64,000 nucleotides of DNA from Trichoplax adhaerens (Eukaryota; Placozoa; Uniplacotomia; Trichoplacea; Trichoplacidae): contig NW_002060947.1 in assembly GCF_000150275.1 (NCBI RefSeq), positions 4,268,335 through 4,332,334 on the forward strand, in the 5' to 3' direction. Shown piece by piece: positions 13,225 through 33,773 of the stretch. The notes under the pieces were generated by a model, which made no database searches, had not been told where the DNA came from, and worked only from the letters and a program-made list of their open reading frames with translations. The first letter of the stretch is position 1; every line of letters starts with the position of its first letter. The translations under genes were made by a program, and so were the position numbers.

Positions 13225-13516
13225 TTATTCTTCATCTGGGATGTAGCCTGGTAGTAAACTTTCAATAGCTATCGTAGTGCGACTAATTTGCGTTATTTTA
13301 GATGTTGTCGGTCGCTGACTTGATTTACTAGTGCTTGGCAACAATTTGGGTATTGCGATTCCCTCTTCTTAGCCAGGCTTTACATGAATGATACAATTGG
13401 ATGTGTGGGATATTTGTTGACTTTTTCTTTTTTTTTGCTGGGATTGAGTTTGCTGCTGACGATGAAGTAGTCTTATCTGTAAGGGCTGAAGGTTTTATTT
13501 TACTTGGTATTGATAA
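13225..13516 (-). pseudogene. Remnant C-terminal tail of the adjacent GPCR
   Basis: This lies immediately downstream of the stop of the 13517-14479 receptor. The same frame continues past the TAA with LSIPSKIKPSAL, which matches LSVSSKTKPIEL in the cytoplasmic tail of the 3899-5155 receptor. About 170 bp further on, a different frame carries GIAIPKLLPSTS and ends SLLPGYIPDEE before TAA at 13225-13227. That corresponds to FKLIPHSST and TIPGLIPDVE at the very end of the paralogue's tail. The ancestral long tail has therefore been cut off by a premature stop and has since gained at least one frameshift. Alternatively, sequencing errors could explain it. Confidence 0.6.
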
Positions 13517-14479
13517 TTAATTGCCTTGTTTATTCTTTCTTAGTAATACATCGAAAAACTTAGTTCTTATATTTGAGTCGAATTTAAGATATATGAATGG
13601 ATTAATAAGAGTAATACCAATACTCGTCCCTAATGAGTAAAATAGGAATAGAAATTCAGCCAGATTTCTTTTACGTATAGCGAGAACTGATTGACGAGTT
13701 ACTGCCATACCAGTAATACCAGCGAAAAATGGCCAAGTTGTTAAAACATACCAAAGTGTAATAGTAATTAGTATTTTAATAAATTTTTTTTTCTTCAATT
13801 CTCGCTCTTGCGGTTGTCTTGAATTTTGTCCTGGTCGTACATAATGCTTTTGATGATAGATTATTCGCCAATAAATATTAGCTATCAATGAGCATGGTAG
13901 AATATATTGCATAATGCAAAACATGATAATAATGATAGGAATTGCAATGTAACGATCGATTTCAGGTACATCACAAAGTGTTGGATCTTCTGGGGTTCCG
14001 CCAATATAAGGTACAAGAAATAAATTGTAGAATATAGATAATAACCATGATGCGATTTGTTCGATAAAGAAGATTCGACGACGGTATCGTCGATGGAAAC
14101 GAGATAGCGGTTTAACAATTGCAAAATAACGATCCATAGCGATTAAACATAAATTATTCATGGAGATTCCATTAAAAGTAAATGCGAGATTAAAAATGAT
14201 TTGGCATAATAATTTACCTGATTGATAAGAGAAATCTTGCGCTACAAGAGAATAACCAATAACAGCTGTTAGACTGGACATCGTATCCGATATAACTGAA
14301 ATGCGAATTAATTTATAGGTGATACTTTGAAAGACCTTTTCTTGAAGTAGAACATAGAGTAAGAAGACATTTAATATAAATGCGAAAGCAAAAAGAGGAA
14401 CAAGAGCTATACTTGTATAATAGTATATGACTGAGCCCATATCGATGGTACGATTATTCTCATAAGTAGAATTATTCAT
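13517..14479 (-). CDS. Class A G protein-coupled receptor, intronless, short tail
   Basis: This 320-residue seven-transmembrane receptor is a clear paralogue of the 3899-5155 receptor; similar motifs run through all helices. Visible are N-terminal sequons (NNST, NNRT), D64 in TM2 (ISDTMSS), C92 and C169 for the TM3-loop 2 disulfide, DRY at 116-118, the TM6 TTWP motif, and NPFIY in TM7 followed by a basic helix 8 region (KFDSNIRTKFF). The start Met sits at the same place relative to TM1 as in the paralogue. The protein ends about 15 residues after helix 8, whereas the paralogue has a tail of about 110 residues. Homologous tail sequence persists out of frame just downstream (13225-13516), so this is a derived truncation. 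The core fold is intact. Ligand unknown. Confidence 0.92.
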   Translation of the reverse strand: MNNSTYENNRTIDMGSVIYYYTSIALVPLFAFAFILNVFLLYVLLQEKVFQSITYKLIRISVISDTMSSLTAVIGYSLVAQDFSYQSGKLLCQIIFNLAFTFNGISMNNLCLIAMDRYFAIVKPLSRFHRRYRRRIFFIEQIASWLLSIFYNLFLVPYIGGTPEDPTLCDVPEIDRYIAIPIIIIMFCIMQYILPCSLIANIYWRIIYHQKHYVRPGQNSRQPQERELKKKKFIKILITITLWYVLTTWPFFAGITGMAVTRQSVLAIRKRNLAEFLFLFYSLGTSIGITLINPFIYLKFDSNIRTKFFDVLLRKNKQGN

Positions 14480-17171
14480 ATTAGATTTGATGTATATAAT
14501 TTCGGTTTATGTCAATCTTGAGTTAATTTCAGATATTTGAATGCATACATCGAATTATAGTAAGTGTATTTGGGTACAAACCGTCCAAATCTTTCAAATC
14601 TTCAATTTTGATCTTAATTACGTGATGCAGACTTTTTATTGGATTAGTTAGCTGTTTTAACCTTATTATTTTCCGCAGTGTTATTACCAGAATTTCGAAG
14701 TAATGGCCCCGTATTAAAAGTAGACTCATACTTGAATAATATATGTTTTATTTTAATTAATGTTACTGGATAATAAAAGAAGAGTTATGGTTTAGCCTTT
14801 ACTTGTAGTATTAATATCTATAATGGCTTTAAGTATTACATAGAATTGAAGACAATAACGGACAATATCATAATATTATTTTTTGTATCCTTGTTGAAAT
14901 GTTTTAAAGTCACTCAAATTTCAGCATGATTATAGAACAGATGTATGTAGTGAAAGCAGCTATTTCGGTAATCTATTGTTTAGAGTAATACTTTTATTTT
15001 ATTTAGTCGAAGTGTAAACATTATCTGACATTCTGTATTCGCTTTATCGATCCATGGGAGTATAATGTATAAAATATAATTACCGAATAAATTTCTAGAA
15101 TTGAATGATTTTAATGGAACTCATTATTAGAATAGTATATAACTTGATCAAGCTCTTAGAATACATCTACTTGATTACTCAATCGAATTTATAGTCTACA
15201 GGTCAATGTTGTCGAAATTTAACATCAAAAGTGTTTAAAATTTTGGCTTAGATATAGTTGTAACAAATAGTTCTTTCACTAAAAATTTGCCATAGTCTCC
15301 AATTTTAAGAACTATTAAGTTCGTAATAATACATTACAAAGTAGTATCATTTTCAGCTATTAACTGACATAAACAAAAATTCATAATATTTTGTAAGAAA
15401 TATAATAGATTCATTCACAAACAAAAAGGATAGCCTAGACTCCCTGAAGGTGACAATAGGACTAATCACTGGGTAATGCAATAGTATTTCAAATTGTCGT
15501 ATTTTATGTACGGTTTTTAGATCTAAGATTTTCAACAAACACTATAATGATGACCTTAGTATTCGCTAATAGGGGAAAAAATTATTAGAAAAGCTAGCAA
15601 AAGAGATCAATATGGTACGCTACTTTGACTATCAACCTATAGCTTATTGATTGTTATTTCAGACATTAATTATGCTAGGTTTATAAAAAAGAAAATTATT
15701 TGTATCCACAAAACATAGCGAGCTTTTTGCATTACATTTTTCTTATGCCAGTATAGTGTGCTGTTTTAATTATTATTACTTTATTATATATTAAATAATA
15801 TAGTTGTCGCAATATCACATCTATAGTAATTAACACCTTTAACCAGTTGAAAATCTCCCTTAAGTATACAAATTTGCATACGGTAGCATTTATTAGCGGA
15901 ATTTAATTATTTTTGATGATATTACTTATATAATTAGATTCAAACCCATTTCCTGGCAGATAATATTTAATTCGTTCAACACACAATGCCTAATACTATT
16001 TGTTTCTTAGTATAGACTATGTACACTTATTAATGGTATCAACTAAGAAAACCTTCCTAGTTTTACTTCATTCTTGTTATGTGACGATGTGTTACGGTGT
16101 TATCTCATAGTAGAGAAGTTAGTGATATTTAGTGGCATAGCCTTATTCAGATTACGAGATAGTTCATACTTAGATGATTTGCAATATAATATGCTATTGT
16201 GACTAATTCACAATAGATTGTATTCTATATTCTGACTTTATGATTCTGTGAATAGAAGTATTGTAAACTGACTATCCCTTGTGTTGATTTATTAGATGTC
16301 TACATTTTTATATACTGCTGTATTAATTAGGCATTTTGAAATAAATTTATTACCTGATTTATAGACACTATTGATACACATTATAACTTCTAGCAACTGA
16401 AGAAATGAAAATGAGATTACTATTTGTATAATCAAGCCCTTTCTTAAGTTTAGTGCTTAACGAAAGACTGAAGGCGTTATACTGGCTGAGAATCTACAAA
16501 ATTAGGGATAATTATTCCCAAGTATTTGTTAGACAGATTTTAGTGCCGTGATGCATAGTCTGGGAAGAATATTACAAGATCTGGCCTTTTTATAATCTTA
16601 TCACAGAACTGGTTTGTGGCAGATAGTATAACTTGTTCTTAAGAAATTATTTTGCAATTTATAGTGTATAGAATAATCCTGGAAAAGATGTGTTACATGG
16701 AACATTTATGGTAAATTTTAAATAAGTAATTACCGTAAAATATCAGCTTGATATGAATTGGGAGCTTTATGAATAGGTTGAATGAATAATTTAATCTTAA
16801 TACACCTAATGGAAATTGATATAATAGTACAGTAATAAATACAAGAATGAATTAACTCTAAAATTTCCAATCAGGTGTTTTCATTAAATTCATTATTAAA
16901 TGCTATACTGTACAGACAATCGTGTAAATATTTTACAGTTATTTATTTATTGATAAACGTATGCATTGCCTGATATCATGTACGAGAATGATCTACGTTG
17001 GTCAATCGTTATTGAGTATTAATTTATCTGTATAATAAAATAAATTCATAGCTGATTATTTTCAAAGTAAATATGAATAGTTAATAGGTGATTCATACAG
17101 AAATGTATACACTATTGAGTAACTCTTTACTTACAAGATTTATTTGACACCAAATAGCTGTGGCTGTAATA
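14480..17171. other. AT-rich intergenic DNA with duplicated segments
   Basis: No gene is supported. From about 16640 to 16800 the sequence resembles the flank upstream of GPCR pseudogene copy 1 (about 10370-10510), with substitutions and small indels. A piece at about 16494-16555 (AAAATTAGGGATAA to GACAGATTTTAGTGCC) recurs at about 17808-17862. These are older duplications around the pseudogene copies. Confidence 0.5.
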
Positions 17172-17775
17172 ATGTCTAACGTATCTGATAGTAGTATAAC
17201 ATATGGTAGTCTTAATATCTTTTGCTACTATGCCAGTCTAGCCAGTGGCATCTTATTGTATATGTATTATGGGATTTCTTGCTAATTTATTTATATTATA
17301 TATTTTAATTCATGATGAAAGTTTTCAATCTATTCCATATAAGTTAATTCGAGCTTCTATTATCTCCGATATTTTATCAAGTTTAACCGTTAGTGTTGCA
17401 GGTTTTTAGTATCTCAATAATTTACTTATGCTGAAGGTACAACTAGTTGTAGAATTGTTTTATTTCTTACATTTACCTCCAATGGTGTGTATGCTAAATC
17501 TGTGCTCAATTGCTGTCGACTGTTACTTTTCTATCATCAAACCTCAAAACCGAGGCTATCTATCGTTTACATCACCGACGTATTTTCTTTATTAATCAAA
17601 TTTTAACTTGGATAATATCAACTGGCTACACAAGAACACTTATGTCTGCTGTTTGAGTCTCTTATCAAGACCCCATATTATATGATCTACCCAATATTTC
17701 AAATGACATGACTGTTTCTATTCGGCTCGTTGGTCTTGTCTTTTACAACACTTTATGCCGTGTATTGGTATTGCC
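17172..17775 (+). pseudogene. Decayed class A GPCR, copy 2
   Basis: This is a second copy of the broken receptor at 10665-11438. The 381 bp at 17234-17614 match 10718-11098 with about six substitutions and no indel, including the same early frameshift, the same in-frame TAG after the TM2 region and the same DCY-type TM3 lesion. Past 17614 the two copies part. This one continues into sequence corresponding to TM4-TM5, with further stops, and fades out near 17775, so it keeps a segment that copy 1 has lost. It is not expected to encode a receptor. Confidence 0.8.
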
Positions 17776-19162
17776 ACCTTTTATACCAAGATAATATTAC
17801 GAATCTGTAGAATTAGGGATAAGTGTTTTTAAGTGTTTGATAGACAGATTTTAGTGCCTTGATACGCGTACGTAGTTTACATAGAGGTAAAAAAACCTAG
17901 AGTATATACTCCTATATAATACAGTGCAACTCACTGACACCAGCAATGAAATCTATCCGCTATTGAAATGCAAGGCGTAATGATACTGTAACTACATATT
18001 TAACTAGTTTTGCTAACCTTATTACGATATTGTTGCATAGATTATCACAATAACTAATCTCTGACAATTTAATATAGCGATAGATAATTATATATAATCG
18101 AACTGATATAATCTAAAGGTGTCGAAATAAGATTTTACAGTAAGTACTTACGTAATAAGTATCAAAGTGTACGTGTGCCTTTAACAACTGATACCACTTA
18201 TTTTAAAATTTCAGCTATTTATTATATTCCGATAAATATTGGGTATGCTTAATACTCGTAATTCTAGAATTGATGAATCAACGAAGATAACCTGCTTTTT
18301 TGTAACTTGAAATTGACATCAGTTGTCAAGACCATTAAACTGTAGTTACACTACCGTGATCAGAGCAAAAGAACGATAGAATAATATAATAACAAACATC
18401 ATACGGTATCCAAGTTATTAGATAGATTAACCATAGTTAATACGGTGTTTGACAGTTATCTTCAATTATAAAGTTAGTAACAGAGAATTTTTCGCTCCTG
18501 CACACTACATGAATATTCACGAAATGAGAAATAAGAACATACGTTTATGTATACCACAGTGACAGCTACCTGAAGTTTATATAAGCAAACATGCAAGTAC
18601 TTAATAAAGGACCAAATATTTCATCTTATCTCACGAGCTTGTTTAGTCTATATATTTCTAATTAGAAGAAAGCATTAAGCCTAAAGATTTATTAAAAAGT
18701 CGAAATATCCTACTTAAGCCAAAATTCGACATATATTTTATTCTCACCGACACACATTTTTAACATAACTAAATTTTCTGAAGCATTATTTCATCAAATA
18801 AGTATACGACAAAATTGCTGAGATGAAAATCGTAATTCGGATTACAATATTAGCTTGCTTGCGTGCAACAAGACGATTACCAAAAAAAATTCAAAAACTT
18901 TCAAGCACTACAGTTTACAGTAATTTATTTCATCAGCCTGACTATATGTTATTATACATAAGACAAACTTGATTTTCCTCCGTCAAATCTAAAAAAATTC
19001 GTTAATATCGATTGCCATTTGGTTACTCCGTCATCTGCAACCATAGTATTACATAACAGAAACTTGATTACAATAATGACACCGTTTCTTTTACTTGAAA
19101 ACCATGATAAACAGTATTTTGTACAATATCGTGTGGTTAAGAGAATTTACTAATATAACTTA
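17776..19162. other. Intergenic DNA downstream of NAA15
   Basis: No gene is supported. It is AT-rich with scattered short palindromic pieces and should contain the NAA15 3' UTR and polyadenylation region on the minus strand. I could not pin a unique polyadenylation signal. Confidence 0.45.
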
Positions 19163-26004
<6,842 letters not shown>

Positions 26005-26339
26005 GACCGTCCAAATGTTCACTGTAAGTCGGACTGTTCAAGCACCGATATCGTCGAGGTCACTTTTGCCCTTTCTGCTGTGCAGTGCAGGTCAAGATTG
26101 AATCTGCGTTGACGTTGGAGTTTGACTAGACAAGGGTAGTGTGGCGTACTCTAGTCATACACCAACTTGCAATGGAATCCAATAGGCAATTGTAATAACG
26201 TAGAAATATTGTTTTAGTACCATAGCTGCAACGCCGAGGCACACTGCTGTACAATGTGTCCAGGGAAGAGACAAAGCGTGTGGTCTCCCGCCGTAACACA
26301 CTCACCTACAGTACGAAAACGAACACTGTAGACGTGATC

Positions 26340-26560
26340 GAACAACAGTCCACTCTGGTACTGTACTGTACGAGTACAGTATACTCTATCACAACGAGTC
26401 CACTCGCGAGCTTGCTTACAGTCTGTTGTACTGTAGCCTCAGAGTACTGAGTACTCCTTGTGTACTGTACAGTACAGTACACTGTACTGTACACTACAGT
26501 GTACAGTACTTAATCTTACAGTACAGTAAAACCACGTACTGTACTAAGTGCTGTACTGTA
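26340..26560. repeat. GTACTGTAC-type palindromic repeat cluster upstream of NAA15
   Basis: This is a dense run of self-complementary GTACTGTAC and GTACAGTAC units, often overlapping (for example TGTACTGTACAGTACAGTACA around 26463-26482), starting about 340 bp upstream of the NAA15 ATG. The same family recurs at 27345-27370, 27780-28010, 46055-46505, 49500-49710 and 51165-51290. Not coding. Confidence 0.85.
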
Positions 26561-26582
26561 CTAAGAAATAAAACAGCAGTAC

Positions 26583-27255
26583 AAATTGATAGAAACATCA
26601 AGAGCCCAAGGTTGAAATGATCGACAGTATTTGACTCCAATATACAGTATTACACATGCATTGATTGATGTGGAATTAGAGTCCAATTGAATGTACTGTA
26701 AATGCCTTCAAAATTGATAGAAACATCAAGAGCCCAAGGTTGAAATGATCGACAGTATTTGACTCCAATATACAGTATTACACATGCATTGATTAATGTG
26801 GAATTAGAGTCCAATTGAATGTACTGTAAATGCCTTCAAAATTGATAGAAACATCAAGAGCCCAAGGTTGAAATGATCGACAGCATTTGACTCCAATATA
26901 CAGTATTGCATATTGCACATGTATTGATTGATGTGGAATTGGAGTCCAATTCAATGTACTGTAAAATGTAAATGCCTTCAAAATTGATAGAAACATCAAG
27001 AGCCCAAGGTTGAAATGTTCGACAGTATTTGACTCCAATATACAGTATTACACATGCATTGATTGATGTGGAATTGGAGTCCAATTGAATGTACAGTACT
27101 GTAAATGCCTTCAAAATTGATAGAAACATCAAGAGCCCAAGGTTGAAATGATCGACAGTATTTGACTCCAATATACAGTATTACATATGCATTGATTGAT
27201 GTGGAATTGGAGTCCAATTGAATGTACAGTACTGTAAATGCCTTCAAAATTGGAA
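26583..27255. repeat. Tandem repeat of about 128-142 bp, five copies plus a truncated sixth
   Basis: Copies begin with AAATTGATAGAAACATCAAG at 26583, 26711, 26839, 26981 and 27114. A sixth is cut off after a few bases near 27247. Periods are 128, 128, 142 and 133 bp, and the length change comes from small insertions of TGCATAT-like and GTACAGTA-like sequence. Copies are nearly identical in the core (CAAGAGCCCAAGGTTGAAAT, GACTCCAATATACAGTATT). Each unit contains CAATATACAGTA and ATGTACTGTA, so it carries the window's palindromic motif. It resembles a short minisatellite. No coding role. Confidence 0.9.
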
Positions 27256-27418
27256 AAGATCTAATAATTAATGAAAGGCTATACTGTACAGCTGAATAGC
27301 TTTCCACCAGTATAGAGAGCTCGCCACGCCCCTGAAATCATGGCCTGTTGTACTGTACTGTACTGTGAACTGTTCTATTACTGTATTTGCTGAGTATACG
27401 TGTAAGTCCATTGGCACA

Positions 27419-27522
27419 GAGTTGAAAGAAACCTGAAGTTTCTTTCAACTCTTTTTGCTGCAAAAGTGTAGAACCATGGACTAGTCAATCTTACCGGTAA
27501 GATTACGTCGTCCATGGTAGAA
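27419..27522. repeat. Two adjacent fold-back structures
   Basis: 27419-27451 is a perfect hairpin (GAGTTGAAAGAAAC, 5-nt loop, GTTTCTTTCAACTC). Next to it, 27474-27518 is a nested inverted repeat: ACCATGGAC and GTCCATGGT enclose a central palindrome AATCTTACCGGTAAGATT. Such paired inverted repeats suggest a small non-autonomous fold-back element, but no terminal repeats or target duplications were identified. Confidence 0.6.
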
Positions 27523-27779
27523 CTGTAGACGATACTGTACTGTAGGATAAAAAGGGTCTGACTCACTTCCTTGCATAGAGATACAAGTATAATCACTTCG
27601 ATGCGTCCTTGTAAAAAGCTTGAGTACTGTTGGAAACTTCCATTAATTAACCTTAATTAATTAATTAATTAATTAAAACGTCCCATGGAGACCGTCATAG
27701 ACAGATGGACTACTAGACGCTGTAAGATTGAGTAGTCTACAGTATGTGTTATGGACTCCATACCATGCTATGCAAAACT

Positions 27780-28010
27780 GTATGGTACAGTACCAGAAGT
27801 CAACAAATACAGTACGGTACCGGTACAGTACAGTACTGTAAAAAGAGGTCTGAAGTCTGTAGCTTACCAGTAGTGAGTTGGGTACTGTACTGTACTGTAC
27901 AGTACAGTGTACTGTACACGTGGACAGTGCAGCAGTGGATGCTGAGTGTCGTGTACTGTACAATGTACAGTACAGTCTACAGCCTACAGTGTATTATACT
28001 GTACAATTGG
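27780..28010. repeat. GTACTGTAC-type palindromic repeat cluster
   Basis: This is a second cluster of GTACAGTAC and GTACTGTAC units (for example 27816-27840, 27881-27917, 27949-27975), interspersed with less regular sequence. It overlaps spurious open frames on both strands. Because the motif is self-complementary, both strands look alike. Confidence 0.8.
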
Positions 28011-29599
28011 ACTACTGGACTTGACTGATGGATTGGTGTTGACGAGTTCCTTAAGGTTAAAGCATTGGTTTCCTTCCCTACGATACAACTACTGAATGGA
28101 CTGACAAGAAAGAGGGTGAGAAAACTGCCTAGTTTATCATCGATTCAACGTATAGACTACTCAATTTGGTAGGTATAGAATACTGTACAATCGTTTTCAA
28201 TCATAGCCATCTCTTTCGATTGACTGTATTCTGCAATTCATGACCAAGAAATAGAGTAAATGGTCTGAACTTGCGGTCTCTCGTTGGCTTCAGTGCTGTT
28301 CGGTAGAATAATAATAAGTAGACAGTAGTGAATGAATATTGTTCTAATTTGGCCGATCCAAATGAAATTACACTACGGTCTGCTAGTGACAGTCATTATG
28401 CTTTCAGTCTGTCAATGACTGGATTAGACATACTATACTGTTACGTCGAGCATGTTTCCATCGATTTCTGATGTGTATATTGCGCGTCTATACGGACAGG
28501 ATCATACACCTCTTGAATGCATCAATTAATTAATCCATATACAGCACACGTACATACGTATACCCTGCGCTAGGTCAATAATAATCAATACCAGACCCAA
28601 TATGAACTTGTGTCATATCCAAAAGCAACTTAATACCTCATATATAGACTGTTTAGAGAAAATCAATCATTCAGTTCATATGAATACTTTTGAAACCTTA
28701 CTGTTGGTGAAGGAGAAACTGCAATACTCGCTGTTATTGCATTCAATCTTACACTATTGAACTATTCATTATATATATATATATATATATACATACTCAA
28801 CCATAATGAGATTTCAACGATCCAATACATACATACCATATCAAGTAGTCATCCAAGGTGTTGTTGTAAAAGCATGGCAAATACATAATAGTCTGCAAAG
28901 AGTAATTTATTGATCGATTTTGGATTACCGTAATAACAATAGATTGTTGTTCACGTACGGTTAATAATATTAAGAATGAACGCTAATTGCTGGACACGAA
29001 TAATACTCGGATATAATTATAATTATTATTCGTCTTTATTATCAATGAGTAAAGTAGATCTACCGTCATAATTGCTTGTCAGGTAATACAGTGTGATTAA
29101 TGCTTGACTTATTTGGATGACAATCATCATCTTGTTTTAAAAGTACAGCCCAACACATCAGCTCTGACTGCGTTCGGAGATTAACATCTGACAGTGATTG
29201 AGACAGTTGACTTTAAAGGTATATTGTATGGTAAATAGGATTTCAAAGTATTAACAGATTTAGAGTCAATTTTTGCCTGCTATATAATAATCAATCAACT
29301 ACTGTCTATCATAGCTAGTTCAAAAATCAGATCATTTAATTGATCGAATAAATGGGTTGCTGAATTATTTCCTATTTGGAATAGAGCAGCCGTGGACCAT
29401 TTGTTATCATAGCTTATCGTACAATATATGTTTTGATCATATTTAAATATATAACACTTGCTGCTCTTCTGTATCATGTTTATAACCTGTAAGCTTTTGA
29501 CTGTGCTACTAATTTATCTTCATATATTTCATCTCTAGGTAATTAAAACTACTCATAGCCGACGTATTGCTAGATTAGTTACAATCAATTGAATTTGTC

Positions 29600-31654
<2,055 letters not shown>

Positions 31655-33773
31655 TTGTTGGCAATATTTACGCAATGCGTATTATTCACGAAAAATTAAG
31701 CCGTAGAACATTATTCGATTAATAAATATGCGTTCTATCCATAGTTAATTAATTAATCTTTGGTTACATTTTTAAGTATGATTCAATAATTCATCGAATC
31801 ATAGTTTACCAAAATTAGATTTGACATACTGTATTATCACTCATATATCTCTAATAAGTGGGTTTACTATTCAGATCAGTGACTAGTACGCGTTCTTTAA
31901 ACAACTTCGATTCATATAAATAATATGGAGAAATTTTTTTTATAAGTAAATGACCCATTACATAAGTATACATATCTTGCAAAATTTTCGCACACCACTT
32001 AGATATTCACAGAGCGTAGCTGTCTTTAGGATAATATTATAAATTTTATTGCTTAAAATACTAGGCAACTTGTACAAAATATTATTCATGCATGAGACGA
32101 TTTGTGCATACATCTGCTTCGCATGTATTATTATCTTGAAATCCTAACCATTCATTTGGCTAACTATTTTATCCTTCAGCCTCTGATGAGACCTGTTGAT
32201 AACAGTTAATGATGTGCAATAAATAAAATTTTATGCTTGTGAAATTTTTCGTCCCAGTCTTCCAGGCTAAGCCAATATTGCGTGCGTACGGTATGCGGCA
32301 TTGATATCTCGTACGAATGGTTAATGACAAGGTACGATAGAAGGTTTGCATGCAGTGGCTCGCTTGTTACTCAAGTAAAGAAGGATAAAATACCCAAATA
32401 TTCTTATATCACCGTGGATAATATTAGCTCTATAAGTAGAACATGCACACAGATTTGTTATCAAATTTTCATATCTGCAGCCGATACAAAACTCGAAGTA
32501 CTATAATATACTAGTATACACAGTCTATCATCATTGCGCTTGCTTACGGCAGAATCAGCTACTTATAGTATACAGACAAAGATACTGTATATCATCAATA
32601 TACAGTAATAAAATGAATTGTTTTGTATTATAGACTTGCATTATTTATGAGCGAAGTAATCTGCGATTGAGTCAATACTACAGTAAATTGATATTAGTAT
32701 AGTAGTAATTAATGATTGAAAAGCAAATGGCGAAAGATCAGATACCAAATATCTAGCATCAACGGTATGCTAGAACTCGATCATATGTCTTCACGATATT
32801 GTGTAATGACATTGCAGATTTACATTATGAAATGGTTTAGGAGGTTTCGTCGTTCGAAAACTATAACACATACTCGTATACTAATTATTGGATTCATGAT
32901 TTAGATTGAAAGAGTAACATTGCAAATTTCAATTACAATTATAAAGGACTTTAATGTTGTAGACTACTATATTTAACAAAATTATACCATATATAACAAG
33001 TGTTTAATGGTGAAGCCGTAGTTTTAACACGGAAACTTATTCGGCTGATATAGCATTTGCAAATTATTCAATTTGATATGAAAGGTATTCTAAAAGACAT
33101 ACTAAGTTGTGATAGCCAATCGCCAATAGCGTACAGTGAAGCTTCCGTTGATTCAAGCTATAGTTTTAAAATCGTTGGAATAAAAAACAAGAAATAGAAA
33201 AACTATTTTTAAATTGGAGCAGTGGCGATAACTACTTTGCATCATATAACTGTTACATGCCATTTCGAATGCCGCATATACGATAAATAAGTACATATAT
33301 ATATTCGAATGCAATAAGCAGTAATTATATCTAACTTGCATTCAAATATGTTCACGGTAGAGCAAAAGAATTACATTAAATAAACGATCAAGTTGATCCA
33401 ATTGGCAATTTAAATTTAAAATTAATATAGTAAAACCTTTTTTACTATTTCACTAATTTACTACTACGACACTACACTATAAAATTAGTCTTATTTTAAT
33501 AATTACAGCATTTAAAGGATATATCATAAAGTGTGGGATAATAATACAGCGATTTACAATTTCATAATTCCTTTACTATCACTAGCGACGTGTAATAGTT
33601 TGTATACGTGTATGTATGTATGTATAGTATCACATTCATTAAAACCCATTAATTTGCATGATAGTTTACTTGATACTCATAATCATCTACTTTAAGTTTG
33701 AACTTTTCTATTAGATACATTATCATTGATGTTTTGTTGGATTGTAGTAAAGATATTAATTTGCTAATGCGCA
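31655..33773. other. Intergenic DNA between convergent RNF121 and NUMA1
   Basis: About 2.1 kb of AT-rich sequence between the RNF121 stop and the NUMA1 stop on the opposite strand. It should contain both 3' UTRs. Short open frames at 32282-32904 show no recognisable protein character. The probable RNF121 polyadenylation signal is listed separately. Confidence 0.5.
31721..31726 (+). terminator. Probable RNF121 polyadenylation signal
   Basis: A canonical AATAAA hexamer lies 67 bp downstream of the RNF121 stop codon on the same strand, a normal position for the cleavage and polyadenylation signal of a compact gene. Confidence 0.5.

Larger units (their letters stand above)
26005..29599. other. 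Repeat-rich spacer between divergent NAA15 and RNF121
   Basis: This spacer separates the 5' end of NAA15 (minus) from the 5' end of RNF121 (plus). It holds the GTACTGTAC-type arrays, a roughly 130-bp tandem repeat, fold-back structures near 27.4-27.5 kb, TTAA and TA microsatellites (27644-27677, 28768-28791), and unstructured AT-rich DNA from about 28.0 to 29.6 kb. Open frames inside the repeats (for example 26793-27307, minus) are by-products of the repeat period and show no protein character. Promoters of both genes should lie here. Confidence 0.55.

Noticed and set aside
26793-27307. Overlapping minus-strand open frames of 81-105 codons
   Set aside because: They are copies of the same peptide produced by reading the 130-bp tandem repeat, with no independent coding evidence.
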